Positions 55,023-63,888 of a DNA stretch of 64,000 bases are shown here, in pieces. Each line of letters opens with the position of its first letter. Positions within the stretch are counted from its first letter, which is position 1. The DNA is from Paenibacillus sp. JJ-100. Its GTDB lineage: Bacteria; Bacillota; Bacilli; Paenibacillales; Paenibacillaceae. A program made the translations under genes and the position numbers. Below the pieces are notes generated by a model, which made no database searches, was not told where the DNA came from, and saw only the letters and a program-made list of their open reading frames with translations. The DNA lies in contig NZ_CAOJCM010000001.1 of the NCBI RefSeq assembly GCF_948329825.1, forward strand, positions 1,240,001-1,304,000. Reading direction: 5' to 3'.

Positions 55023-55610
55023 ATGGTTAAGACCAATGAAATACACGTCAAAGCAAAACGATTGAAGGATCGTCCCGTCTGTGTAACTCTTTATAATGGC
55101 GAAACGTACATCGGGTATATCTCTGGTGTGAACAACGAAGGTGTAGAGCTTACCGGAGGCGGAAAAGCAACAAGTATCTCAACGCCCCAAAAAACAGTCG
55201 TAAAAGGAAAGCGGCCACGTCGGATGAGATCTAACTCATTGATATCAAGTAGAACCGCTTCTTCCCGTAGCCGAAAAAAAGGGAAAGTCATTCCAAAGTC
55301 TTCTGTAAGATCGCGGACGACCTCTCGTGTATCTACGCGTCAAGCTAACGTGTCGTCCTTTATGCCAATGATGGGCTCATTATTGGGGGGCTTGGGCGGA
55401 GCAGGGTCATTCGGAGGTATGCTCGGAGGCGGCATGCGATTGTTCGGGATGATACAGCGTTTCGTACCTGTAGTCAAGATGGGATACGGTATGATCAAAC
55501 AGATCCAGCCTTTTATGGGAGCTGTGCAAGGGTTGATGACACCAGCAAGTCAAGCTCAAGCAAGCCAGGCGGAAGCTGAAACGGAAGGTCCAAGAGGGAT
55601 CATATCTTAG
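55023..55610 (+). CDS. Hypothetical protein with Sm-like N-domain, basic linker and Gly/Met-rich tail
   Basis: Not assigned to a known family. ATG 55023 lies behind GTGAGGTGA. Residues ~10-52 (RPVCVTLYNGETYIGYISGV, then VELTGGGKATS) have the pattern of an LSm/Hfq-like or small beta-barrel fold. Residues ~60-108 are strongly basic and Ser-rich (KGKRPRRMRS, SRSRKKGK), as in nucleic-acid or polyanion-binding linkers. Residues ~112-172 are Gly/Met-rich and amphipathic (MMGSLLGGLGGAGSFGGMLG), and an acidic Ala/Gln tail follows. RNA binding is an inference. Neighbours give no functional clue. Confidence 0.65.
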   Translation: MVKTNEIHVKAKRLKDRPVCVTLYNGETYIGYISGVNNEGVELTGGGKATSISTPQKTVVKGKRPRRMRSNSLISSRTASSRSRKKGKVIPKSSVRSRTTSRVSTRQANVSSFMPMMGSLLGGLGGAGSFGGMLGGGMRLFGMIQRFVPVVKMGYGMIKQIQPFMGAVQGLMTPASQAQASQAEAETEGPRGIIS

Positions 55611-55674
55611 GGAGTTGGGTTACAGAAATGTGGAGTGCTTAAGATGATGTCGGAGCGCTAACTTGTTTCCTTTA

Positions 55675-55700
55675 AAGTCGCTATTCATAGCGGCTTTTTT
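55675..55700 (+). terminator. Rho-independent terminator
   Basis: AGTCGCTAT pairs with ATAGCGGCT (one mismatch), followed by a run of T. The remainder of the 339-base gap to 55949 is AT-rich and shows no other feature. Confidence 0.8.
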
Positions 55701-55949
55701 AGTGCGCTCATTATGGTCGCTATCTAACCTGACTCAATCCTTTTCATCCTTTCAATCCACGCGTGACTAAATTTACAATATGTTGTATAGTTCACATTGT
55801 ATTTTTTGAATTATATGGATGATACGTCATTACTTCTGGATTTATAGTGTTCGTAACCAGCGGAAATTGAGAAAATCATAGCAAGTAATCGCGAGGAGTC
55901 ACTATACGCAAGATGTTTATTAGATCGTAAACAGGAAAAGGAGAAATCT

Positions 55950-56624
55950 ATGGCTACTATACTCGTTGCTGACGACGATCCGAACATTCGCGAACTCGTC
56001 TGTCTCTTTCTAAAAAACGATGGATTCACGACAGTGGAAGCTGCGGACGGTAAGGAAGCTCTCACCGTGTATGGCGAAACGCAAGTGGATCTGGTCGTGC
56101 TTGATATTATGATGCCTGTTATGGACGGTTGGGCATTGTGCAAGGAACTCCGAAGAGCCAATCCTGACCTACCGTTACTCATGTTGACCGCGAGAGGAGA
56201 GACTTGGGAGAAGGTGAAAGGATTCGAATTGGGTACGGATGACTATTTGACCAAACCGTTTGATCCATTGGAACTGACTGCGCGTGTTCGAGCATTGCTG
56301 AAACGATATAAAATTGGCTCCATACACACAATCCAGTTTGGCAACATCATTCTGGATCGTCAGACGTATAAGGTGATGAGAGGTACGGAGTCCCTTACAT
56401 TACCACTGAAGGAGTTCGAGTTACTGTATAAGCTTGCTGGAACACCAGGCCAAGTCTATACACGTGAGCAGTTGATCGATCAGATATGGGGTATTGATTA
56501 CGCCGGAGATGATCGAACGATAGACGTACATATTAAGCGCCTGCGCGAACGATTCGGGACGACACCTGATTTTCGGATTGAAACGGTACGTGGGCTAGGA
56601 TACCGGCTTGAGGTTTACGAATGA
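55950..56624 (+). CDS. OmpR/PhoB-family response regulator
   Basis: A 224-residue regulator. The receiver domain holds D8-D10, phospho-acceptor D52 in VVLDIMMPVMDG and KPFD; a winged-helix DNA-binding domain (~130-224) ends in DDRTIDVHIKRLRERFG and ETVRGLGYRLE. ATG follows AAAAGGAGAA. It overlaps the kinase gene by four bases. Regulators of this class bind tandem 10-11-base direct repeats, and such repeats (TTCATATT) stand before the two hydrolase genes downstream. Confidence 0.93.
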   Translation: MATILVADDDPNIRELVCLFLKNDGFTTVEAADGKEALTVYGETQVDLVVLDIMMPVMDGWALCKELRRANPDLPLLMLTARGETWEKVKGFELGTDDYLTKPFDPLELTARVRALLKRYKIGSIHTIQFGNIILDRQTYKVMRGTESLTLPLKEFELLYKLAGTPGQVYTREQLIDQIWGIDYAGDDRTIDVHIKRLRERFGTTPDFRIETVRGLGYRLEVYE

Positions 56625-57991
56625 TTAGATCAATATATATCCGAGTGGTCCTAACTTTTCTGGTGTCTGTCATCGCAGGTACAATCATTTCATTTTTCGC
56701 GTCAACCTGGATATTTAAGGACAAATTGAACGAGAATGCTCAAATTAACTTACGGAACTTTGGCCAAGACGTTGTGCAGATCTATAAGATCCTCCCATTG
56801 CGTGAAGCAGACTTGTTTGTGAGTGGAATGAAGCAGCTCAATTCTTATCACATTCGAATATACGAACCCACGGGTCAGTTCGAAACTTACGGGAATCTTA
56901 ACGGACATAAGTCTGCTCCTGTGACAAGCGAGCAACTTAAGAAAGTATTGGATGGGGGCGTCGTTCAGGACACGACGAATGGGATTGCTACGGTGCTTCT
57001 AGGGTTACCACTGAAAACGGAAATGGGAACGAAAGCGATGTTCTTGGAGACACTCTCACCGCCTTCAGCCACTTTTGTGGTCAAGTGGGGGGTGATCTTT
57101 GCAACTTGCTCGTTAATTGCAGGAAGCTTGATCATTTTGGTTGCCTCTGTGTATCTAGTAAGACCGATCAAGAAATTGACCAAAGCGACCAAACGGATTG
57201 CAGCTGGAGATTTCAATGTCAAGCTGAACATTAAACAAACGACAGAGATTGGTACATTGGCTCGCAGTTTTGAAGAAATGATGCACGATCTGCAGCAATT
57301 GGAACAGATGCGCAGGGAATTCGTTACGAATGTGTCGCATGAAGTTCAGTCACCGCTCACCTCGATATCCGGCTACGCTTCGGCGCTCAAACAAGTTAAT
57401 CTCACAGATGACGAACGAAGCCGTTATCTCGATATCATTATCGCTGAAGCGAGACGAATGTCCAAAATGAGCGATAGCCTGCTCAAGCTGAGTTTGCTTG
57501 AATCGCAATCTCAGCAACTGAGGCTCACCACATTAAGGCTTGATGAGCAGATCAGGCGGGTCATCGTGGCGCTTCAGCCGCAATGGTCTGCTCGAAACAT
57601 TCATTTTGAGCTTGATTTAGATAATGTTAAGATAATGGCTGATCACGACCAGTTAAATCAGGTATGGACGAACATCCTCGGTAATAGTATTAAGTTTTCT
57701 AAGGATGGCGATATAATTACCGTCAGTATGGAACAGGATATCAGAAGTGTGATCGTCCGAATATCCGACACGGGCATTGGTATTGCCCTTGAAGACCAGA
57801 AGCGTATATTCGAGCGTTTTTTCAAAGCAGATCGTTCCCACAGTCGTAAATATGACGGGAGTGGTATGGGACTTGCTATCGTTAAACAGATCGTATCGCT
57901 TCATCAGGGTGACATCCGAGTGGAAAGTGAACCTGGTCAAGGTACGACCTTCATCATCACGTTGCCAATTCATCCACCAATGGATAGTTAG
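56621..57991 (+). CDS. Sensor histidine kinase (HAMP-HisKA-HATPase)
   Basis: A 456-residue kinase. Membrane helices at ~8-30 and ~158-180 flank a small extracellular sensor; HAMP follows (RPIKKLTKATKRIAAGDFNV), then HisKA with H240 in NVSHEVQSPLTS. Gln replaces the Leu or Ile usual at the position after the Glu-Val. The HATPase domain has DTGIGIALEDQKRIFERF and GSGMGLAIVKQI. Translation is coupled to the regulator through ATGA. The signal sensed is unknown. Confidence 0.93.
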   Translation: MIRSIYIRVVLTFLVSVIAGTIISFFASTWIFKDKLNENAQINLRNFGQDVVQIYKILPLREADLFVSGMKQLNSYHIRIYEPTGQFETYGNLNGHKSAPVTSEQLKKVLDGGVVQDTTNGIATVLLGLPLKTEMGTKAMFLETLSPPSATFVVKWGVIFATCSLIAGSLIILVASVYLVRPIKKLTKATKRIAAGDFNVKLNIKQTTEIGTLARSFEEMMHDLQQLEQMRREFVTNVSHEVQSPLTSISGYASALKQVNLTDDERSRYLDIIIAEARRMSKMSDSLLKLSLLESQSQQLRLTTLRLDEQIRRVIVALQPQWSARNIHFELDLDNVKIMADHDQLNQVWTNILGNSIKFSKDGDIITVSMEQDIRSVIVRISDTGIGIALEDQKRIFERFFKADRSHSRKYDGSGMGLAIVKQIVSLHQGDIRVESEPGQGTTFIITLPIHPPMDS

Positions 57992-58050
57992 TCTTTCCGG
58001 ATAATCTGAGGTATAGAATATTCATTCAAGTGTCTAAACAGTGTTTTCAT

Positions 58051-58099
58051 GCCATGTATAACATGCAAGTTTCCTTGTATGCTATACATGGCTTTTTTT
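58051..58099 (+). terminator. Strong terminator after kinase gene
   Basis: A ~19-base stem starting GCCATGTATA and closing TATACATGGC around TTTC, followed by seven T. Confidence 0.93.
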
Positions 58100-58104
58100 G
58101 CTTG

Positions 58105-58126
58105 TTCATATTCAGTTCATATTGAC
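58105..58126 (+). promoter_or_regulatory. OmpR-type direct repeat, copy 1
   Basis: TTCATATTCAG is directly followed by TTCATATTGAC, an 11-base tandem repeat overlapping a -35-like TTGACG. This is the usual layout for an OmpR/PhoB-class regulator site. Confidence 0.5.
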
Positions 58127-58215
58127 GTCACGGAGAGTACATTTTCATTGGGTAAGATTTCATTAGCAGCCAATAAGAATACCCAACTAACAGTTCAGGA
58201 CAGGAGAAGATCAGC

Positions 58216-59196
58216 GTGACACAACCAGAAGGAAAAAAAGCCAAGAATAGAACCAGGGTCAAGAAGGTACGAAATATTATACTTAAAATACTAGGAGCAA
58301 TCTTAATTGCTATTGTTCTATTTCTAGGTATTGTTTATATCACAAATGTGATTAGTAATAATTTAGAGGCGAAAAGGATAGTGCCCTACGGTCAGCATGT
58401 ATCTGTAGACGGGAAAAATATGAATGTGTTCATTCAAGGCGAAGGCGAGGAAACGATTGTGCTTCTGCCGGGTTTTGGAACAGCGTCACCTGCACTTGAT
58501 TTTAAGCCGCTTATCTCGGAGCTAGCCCCATATTATAAAGTCGTCGTGGTTGAACCTTTTGGTTATGGATTAAGTGATCAGACCGAAAGGGAACGCAGTA
58601 CGGCAAATATCGTCAGTGAAATCCACGAGGCGCTACAGAGTCTACATATTGATCGTTATATCTTGATGGGTCATTCCATCTCGGGCATCTATAGTCTGAA
58701 TTATGTGAACAAATATGCAGATGAAGTAAGTGCATATGTTGGGCTGGACACCAGTGTTCCAGCGATTAGTGAACAGAAGGTTGAAGCATCAGAAATCGTA
58801 CCGATTAAATGGTACCGTAACTTGGGTTTCCCACGTTTGCAATTGAAAATGAGTGATGATCCATATGCTGGGCTTCCGTATGATGAACAAACCAAAGAAC
58901 AATTGAACATTTTGATACAAAAGCACATGTTTAATTCAACTCAGTTAAACGAGATTGTAAGCATGTATTCCAATTTTAAAGCAGCTGAACAGTTAACGTT
59001 CCCAGTTGATCTCCCGGTTCTTTTTTTTGTTCAAAAGAATCATCCTGCAGTGGACAATTGGGTTCCCGAACACGAGAAGTTAATGGAGCACTCTGCGCGT
59101 GGTGAAATGGTGCTGCTGGAAGCAAATCATTATTTATACCGTTCCCATGCCAAAGAAATCGCTGAAAAATTCATGAGTTTTATGACGCAACGGTAA
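58216..59196 (+). CDS. Membrane-anchored alpha/beta hydrolase, copy 1
   Basis: A 326-residue hydrolase starting at GTG after GGACAGGAGAAG. A basic N-terminus (PEGKKAKNRTRVKKVRN) and one helix (~21-45) anchor it, with the catalytic domain outside. Fold landmarks are IVLLPGFGTASP (oxyanion loop) and nucleophile S154 in MGHSISG; the likely His is in LLEANHYLY near the C-terminus. Substrate unknown. It is the first of two tandem copies and sits downstream of a two-component system that may control it. Confidence 0.87.
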   Translation: MTQPEGKKAKNRTRVKKVRNIILKILGAILIAIVLFLGIVYITNVISNNLEAKRIVPYGQHVSVDGKNMNVFIQGEGEETIVLLPGFGTASPALDFKPLISELAPYYKVVVVEPFGYGLSDQTERERSTANIVSEIHEALQSLHIDRYILMGHSISGIYSLNYVNKYADEVSAYVGLDTSVPAISEQKVEASEIVPIKWYRNLGFPRLQLKMSDDPYAGLPYDEQTKEQLNILIQKHMFNSTQLNEIVSMYSNFKAAEQLTFPVDLPVLFFVQKNHPAVDNWVPEHEKLMEHSARGEMVLLEANHYLYRSHAKEIAEKFMSFMTQR

Positions 59197-59211
59197 ATAT
59201 GAATTAGCTTG

Positions 59212-59233
59212 TTCATATTCAGTTCATATTGAC
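59212..59233 (+). promoter_or_regulatory. OmpR-type direct repeat, copy 2
   Basis: Identical TTCATATTCAG/TTCATATTGAC repeat upstream of the second hydrolase copy. Confidence 0.5.
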
Positions 59234-59322
59234 GTCACGTAGAGTACATTTTCATTGGATAAGATTTCATTAGCAGCCAATAAGAATACCCAACTAACAG
59301 TTCAGGACAGGAGAAGATCAGC

Positions 59323-60306
59323 GTGAAACAACCAGAAGGAAAGAAAGCCAAGAATAGAACCAGGATCAAGAAGGTACGAAATATTATACTTAAAATACTA
59401 GGAGCAATCTTAATTGCCATTGTTCTATTTCTGGGTGTTGTTTATATCACACATGTGATTAGTAGTAATTCTGAGGCGAAAAAGATAGAGCCCTACGGTC
59501 AGCATGTATCCGTGGATGGGAAAAATATGAATGTGCTCATTCAAGGTGAAGGCAAGGAAACGATTGTGCTTCTGCCCGGTTATGGAACAGCAACACCAGT
59601 GCTTGATTTCAAGTTACTTATTGACGAATTATCTCCATATTACAAAGTGGTTGCTGTTGAGCCATTCGGTTATGGATTAAGTGATGAAACTGAAAAAGAA
59701 AGAACCACAGAGAATATAGTAAATGAAGTTCATGAAGCTTTGCAGCAACTGGATATTCATCAGTACATGCTCATGGGTCACTCTATTGCAGGTATTTATG
59801 GCATTCATTATGTGAACAAATATCCGGATGAGGTGACTGCTTTTGTCGGTATTGACAGTAGTGTTTCCACCCAACCAAGTATTACAGATGCGAAGTTCCC
59901 ATTAAAAACGTTTGCTCTTCTTAGAAATACAGGTCTCTTAAGATTAATGATGAAAATGAGTGCAGACCCCTATGAGGGACTGGCATTTGATGATCAGACG
60001 GTCGAGCAAATGAGAATGATCTCGAATAAAAACATGTATAATCCAACGACATTAAACGAGATGGAACATATTTATTCCAATTTTAAAGTTGCTCAAGGTT
60101 TAACCTTCCCTAAAGACCTTTCACTTCTACTCTTTGTACAAGCGAATAATGAAGGTGTAGAGGGATGGATACCGCTGCATGAAGGACAGATCAAAGATTC
60201 GGTACATGGGAAAGTAATCACAATGGATGGTTCACATTATTTACATCATACTCAATTCAAAACAATTGCTGAAAACGTTAGAGCTTTTATGAACGAAGCG
60301 AAGTAA
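59323..60306 (+). CDS. Membrane-anchored alpha/beta hydrolase, copy 2
   Basis: A 327-residue paralogue of the preceding gene with the same GTG start, ribosome site and N-terminal anchor. Nucleophile S154 in MGHSIAG; His in MDGSHYLH. The N-terminal third is almost the same as copy 1, while the cap and C-terminal region have diverged (for example LLRNTGLLRLMMKM against WYRNLGFPRLQLKM). Both active sites look intact, so substrate specificity may have split after duplication. Confidence 0.87.
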   Translation: MKQPEGKKAKNRTRIKKVRNIILKILGAILIAIVLFLGVVYITHVISSNSEAKKIEPYGQHVSVDGKNMNVLIQGEGKETIVLLPGYGTATPVLDFKLLIDELSPYYKVVAVEPFGYGLSDETEKERTTENIVNEVHEALQQLDIHQYMLMGHSIAGIYGIHYVNKYPDEVTAFVGIDSSVSTQPSITDAKFPLKTFALLRNTGLLRLMMKMSADPYEGLAFDDQTVEQMRMISNKNMYNPTTLNEMEHIYSNFKVAQGLTFPKDLSLLLFVQANNEGVEGWIPLHEGQIKDSVHGKVITMDGSHYLHHTQFKTIAENVRAFMNEAK

Positions 60307-60441
60307 ATATGGTGTAGACGTACACTCTTTAACTTAACAGGTTTACGTGAGCGAATATGAGAAACCGTCCTGCGGGGCAGCTTTTCCATAATATATCTAA
60401 ATCTTATCATGTCCGTGATGAAAGAGAGAGAGGCATTCAAA

Positions 60442-61896
60442 ATGAGATTATTTGAGATACTTTTAGCTCTATCCTGCTTCGCTTTACTCGTAGACCTACT
60501 ATTAATTAAAAGAAGTGCAAAGAAAACAGGCTTGGGTGTAGGTATAGGAAGCAGCGTCATACTCGTAGCTCATTTATTGGTTGAGGGATACAGATGGCAG
60601 TTGCTCTTGGTATATATCATGACGGCTCTATTCATAATCATCGTTTTACTCAGGCATTCCGAAAAAATGGTGAATCTAAAAATAGGAAAGGTGTTGAAGT
60701 ATAGTTTATCTTCCCTGATCGTCATTCTGCTTCTTGCTTCTACCCTCTTGTCGGTATACTTACCTGTCTTTGATTTGCCGAAGCCGGAGGGTCCAGAGAA
60801 AGTGGGTACTCAAACCTTCCATTTTACAGATCAGAACAGAGATGAAATCTTGACTGAAGATCAAAGTGATAAGAGGGAATTAATGGTTCAAGTATGGTAC
60901 CCAACTGAAAATATTAATAACAAGAAGCGTGACACGCTGTTTCCAAATAATAAAGAAATGTTCAAAACGTATATTCAGAGCTTCTCTTCTTCTTTAAAAC
61001 TGCCCGAATTTGTGCTCGACTACTGGAAGTATAGTCATAGCAACTCTTATGAAAATGTAGAAATATTATCTTCAACTACTCCTTATCCAGTGGTGCTCCT
61101 ATCTCATGGTATGGGAACCAGTAGAGTTCTACAAGCATCACAAGCCGAGAATCTGGCCAGTCATGGGTTTATCGTAGTGACAATAGATCATACGTACAGC
61201 ACGTTTGCTACCCTTTTTCCAGATGGCCGTGTAACTGGCTATACAACAAAGATGACAACCATAGATGACCGCAGAGAAATTGGGAATATATGGACAAAAG
61301 ACGTGGAGTTTGTAATTGATCAAATTGAAAATCTTAATTCAGGTGCAATCGATAGTCAGTTTAAAGGAAAAATCGATGTAGATAACATCGGTGCGATGGG
61401 CCATTCTTTTGGGGGTGCAACGGCGTTTAATGCAACGTATCTGGATCATAGAATCAAGGCCGGAATTAATATGGATGGGTCACTATATGAAGTGGAAAAT
61501 AGAGATGATATAAACAAGCCGTTTATGTTCATCAGATCGGGAAGTTTTGAAGATTGGTTAGCCCATTTTGAAAATGATAGAAATTCGGATGACGAAATAA
61601 ATAAATTTCTTTCAGATGAGCTGCACATTATTAAAAATGTTATACAGAATAGGGGAAGTGCGATTTATGTAAAAGGAACGGAGCACTTTAATTTCACGGA
61701 CCTTCAATTTTATTCGGAGTTGATTAAACTGACGGGGATAACAGGAGACATCAATGGTAAAAGAGGAACAAGCATCGTAAACCAATATGTACTCGATTTC
61801 TTTAACAAGCAACTGAAAGGAAAAGGTGGAAATCTGATTGAAGGGCCGAACACCTTGTATCCAGAGGTGAAAATTATAGATCCGGAAGAACTTTAA
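60442..61896 (+). CDS. PAF-acetylhydrolase-like alpha/beta hydrolase with N-terminal membrane domain
   Basis: A 484-residue protein. ATG 60442 after GAGAGAGG is preferred to ATG 60409. Four hydrophobic segments (~4-22, 33-48, 53-70, 86-107) precede an extracellular hydrolase domain (~120-484). VVLLSHGMGTSR is the oxyanion region, S322 in GAMGHSFGGATAF the nucleophile, and the His is probably in KGTEHFNFTD. Domain order resembles bacterial platelet-activating-factor acetylhydrolase-like esterases. It follows the tandem hydrolases without a clear terminator. Confidence 0.83.
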   Translation: MRLFEILLALSCFALLVDLLLIKRSAKKTGLGVGIGSSVILVAHLLVEGYRWQLLLVYIMTALFIIIVLLRHSEKMVNLKIGKVLKYSLSSLIVILLLASTLLSVYLPVFDLPKPEGPEKVGTQTFHFTDQNRDEILTEDQSDKRELMVQVWYPTENINNKKRDTLFPNNKEMFKTYIQSFSSSLKLPEFVLDYWKYSHSNSYENVEILSSTTPYPVVLLSHGMGTSRVLQASQAENLASHGFIVVTIDHTYSTFATLFPDGRVTGYTTKMTTIDDRREIGNIWTKDVEFVIDQIENLNSGAIDSQFKGKIDVDNIGAMGHSFGGATAFNATYLDHRIKAGINMDGSLYEVENRDDINKPFMFIRSGSFEDWLAHFENDRNSDDEINKFLSDELHIIKNVIQNRGSAIYVKGTEHFNFTDLQFYSELIKLTGITGDINGKRGTSIVNQYVLDFFNKQLKGKGGNLIEGPNTLYPEVKIIDPEEL

Positions 61897-61953
61897 CTGT
61901 TGATGTCCAAGCAGTACGAAAGCTAACGAGTCCGTGCCGTGTCATTTATCGAC

Positions 61954-61982
61954 CAAAAAGTCGCCAAAATGCGACTTTTTTT
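61954..61982 (+). terminator. Rho-independent terminator
   Basis: AAAAAGTCGC pairs with GCGACTTTTT across CAAAAT, followed by further T. Confidence 0.9.
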
Positions 61983-62078
61983 GGTATGAAGGAATTAACA
62001 TATGTTCATTGGAAAATTAAGATTTACATCATTTGGAAGTGTGTATACAATCGTATACGCGTAATGGAGGTGTTGAGT

Positions 62079-62453
62079 ATGAGAGAGCGTCATATGGATG
62101 AAACGGATAGAAGTACACGTCAAGGTGAGCGTCCAAGACGAGATATGAGGGACAATGAGCAACGCGGTGAACGTTCCAGACGTGGAAGAGGGAATGAAGA
62201 ACATGAGGGAAAACGGGGCCGTGGTGCGCAAACATTCCGCCGCGACCGAATTCTTGTATTTTTGGAACAGATGCAGAATCGAAGAACGACGCTTGCGAGA
62301 CAACTTAGACAGGAAGAGTACGAGCATATTCGCCCTGTGATCAGTGGGTAGTTGAAAGCTATTGATCAGGTTATTGACGAGTATATTCACCTGTTCGAGT
62401 TACAAAATGAAGGTGTAAGCCCCAATAAGGATATGGAGAGTGAGATTGAATAA
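62079..62453 (+). pseudogene. Small Arg/Glu-rich protein gene interrupted by in-frame TAG
   Basis: ATG 62079 follows GGAGGTG. The first 90 codons encode a charged stretch (RRGRGNEEHEGKRGRG) and then a helix (FLEQMQNRRTTLARQLRQEE). A TAG at 62349-62351 stops it, but the same frame continues for 33 well-formed codons (LKAIDQVIDEYIHLFELQ) to TAA at 62453. The helix reads smoothly across the stop, so a single-base change of a sense codon such as GAG to TAG is likely; readthrough is the alternative. It overlaps the start of the truncated ABC gene. Function unknown. Confidence 0.55.
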
Positions 62454-62958
62454 GTATGATTCGTCGTTTTTTTTTCGTATTACCGTCCTTATAAAAAAAC
62501 TGTTTTTAATTGATTTTGGATGCGCCGTACTTGCAGGACTACTGGAGTTAGCATTCCCCCTAGCCGTAAGCAAATTCATTAATGAATTGTTGCCAGGTCA
62601 GGATTGGCCGCTCATTCTGCTTGCCTGTGTGGTGCTGTTATCCATCTATGCCCTTAATACTGTGTTGAACTATGTGGTTACATATTGGGGACATATGCTG
62701 GGCATTAACATTGAGACCAACATGCGTGAGAAGATGTTCGCTCACTTGCAGAAGCTATCCTTCCGGTTCTTCGATAATCGTAAGACGGGACATCTAAACG
62801 GTCATCTTACGAATGACCTGAATGATATCGGTGAAGTTCCTCACTATGGGTCTGAAGATGTATTCATAGCAGTGATGACATTGAACTGGTTGTCTCTGGA
62901 GGAGTATATAGCCGTCTTCATCAGGTACAATACAGTCACTCTTAATCAAGGATCTTGA
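62446..62958 (+). pseudogene. Truncated ABC exporter (membrane domain only)
   Basis: The N-terminal ~150 residues are a normal type-I ABC exporter membrane domain (LIDFGCAVLAGLLELAFPLAVSKF, then KLSFRFFDNRKTGHLNGHLTNDL and DVFIAVMTL). The family pattern then stops, and ~22 unrelated residues lead to a stop; the remaining helices and the whole ATPase are missing. TTG 62446 or GTG 62440 could start it. Non-functional as an exporter. The break near 62880 probably marks a deletion endpoint. Confidence 0.8.
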
Positions 62959-63207
62959 TTAAGTCCAACCTTGCCGCGCATACGCGCGGCTTTTGATATT
63001 ACTTTTAAAAATGCGGTTATGAAGCGACAAGGAAAATATACGATTGACATCGTACACAAACCTTATGAAAGTTAACTCTGTGGCTGGCAGGCGAATTAGT
63101 CTGATTCGTTTGACTGCCAAGGTTGAAACTGTATCCCGAATTGGATGATCGATCGGTCCGATCAACAGAACCTGAAGTAGAAGCATTGGTGTAATCTTCA
63201 TACTTGA
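62941..63207. other. Non-coding stretch with hairpins after the broken ABC gene
   Basis: A perfect palindrome CTTAATCAAG-GAT-CTTGATTAAG (62941-62963) spans the stop codon. A terminator-like stem GCCGCGC/GCGCGGC with TTTT follows at 62973-62994. TACGAT/ATCGTA (63039-63054) and a longer GGCAG...CTGCC hairpin (around 63085-63119) come next. A short open stretch (ITFKNAVMKRQGKYTIDIV) before 63075 has no start signal. No gene is supported. Confidence 0.4.
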
Positions 63208-63700
63208 TTACTCACTCATGGCGTAGTCATATTTCTCTTTCAACTGCCTTACATCAGCTTTTGGAGGTGCACCGAACATGCGTGTATATTCCCGGCTAAA
63301 CTGGGAAGCACTCTCGTATCCAACTCGGAAAGCTACATCTGCCGCATCAGCAGATTCGGCCATCAGGAGTCGCCGGGCCTCCTGTAATCTTAACTGTTTC
63401 TGGAATCGCAAAGGGCTCATGGCTGTGATCTCTTTGAAGTGACGATGGAATGAAGATACGCTCATATTCGCGGTCTCGGCCAGATCTTCAACTCGAAAGG
63501 GTTGTTCCCAATGGTGAACGATGTACTCAATCGCTTCTCTGATCCGATACGTGTGGCTACCTTCCACCGCAATCTGTGCCAATTTTGCTATGGTAGCAAA
63601 ACAATGATGGAATCGCCGTTTCTATCGCACCGTTAAGAAGGGAATGGCGCTTTATCAACTCACTCAGTTCCTGCTTTTGTTGAGAAAGTTCTTCGGTCAT
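63208..63700 (-). pseudogene. AraC-family regulator with internal deletion and frameshift
   Basis: Two fragments of one gene. ATG 63700, after AAGGAG, encodes an AraC_N-type start (MTEELSQQKQELSELIKRHS, then AIETAIPSLFCYHSKIG) that ends at TAG about 47 codons on. In another frame (63208 to about 63600), IAKLAQIAVEGSHTYRIREA and both AraC helix-turn-helix motifs (VEDLAETANMSVSSFHRHFK, ADVAFRVGYESASQFSREY) are intact to the normal end. The ~140-residue middle of the family is missing, so an internal deletion joined the ends out of frame. The C-terminal DNA-binding part could still be made from ATG 63582, but it lacks a ribosome binding site. Confidence 0.8.
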
Positions 63701-63888
63701 ACGAATTCTCCTTACGGGTTGGTTTTGCTATATTATATGGCTTCACGCTTAGGAGCAAAAGGGGGTGTGAGAGGATCGAGCAATCAATTAAGAGTAATGA
63801 TATATCACTTGATGTCTGTATCTCGGCATAATAAGAGTACACTCACGGATTAAGTATTAGAATATATTCGAAGAGTTGGGTGAACATA

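Larger units (their letters stand above)
58101..60306 (+). repeat. Tandem duplication, unit 1,107 bases (58101-59207 and 59208 onward)
   Basis: The promoter region plus an alpha/beta hydrolase gene occurs twice in tandem with an offset of exactly 1,107 bases. The 115 bases upstream of each start differ at only two positions. The first ~90 codons are about nine-tenths identical, while the remainder has drifted clearly further. Confidence 0.93.

Noticed and set aside
62959..63201. 80-codon minus-strand frame upstream of the broken AraC gene
   Set aside because: It overlaps a terminator hairpin and a palindrome, lacks a ribosome binding site and shows no family motif.
63644..63853. 69-codon plus-strand frame near the window end
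   Set aside because: Antisense to the N-terminal AraC fragment, whose start and ribosome site are clear.
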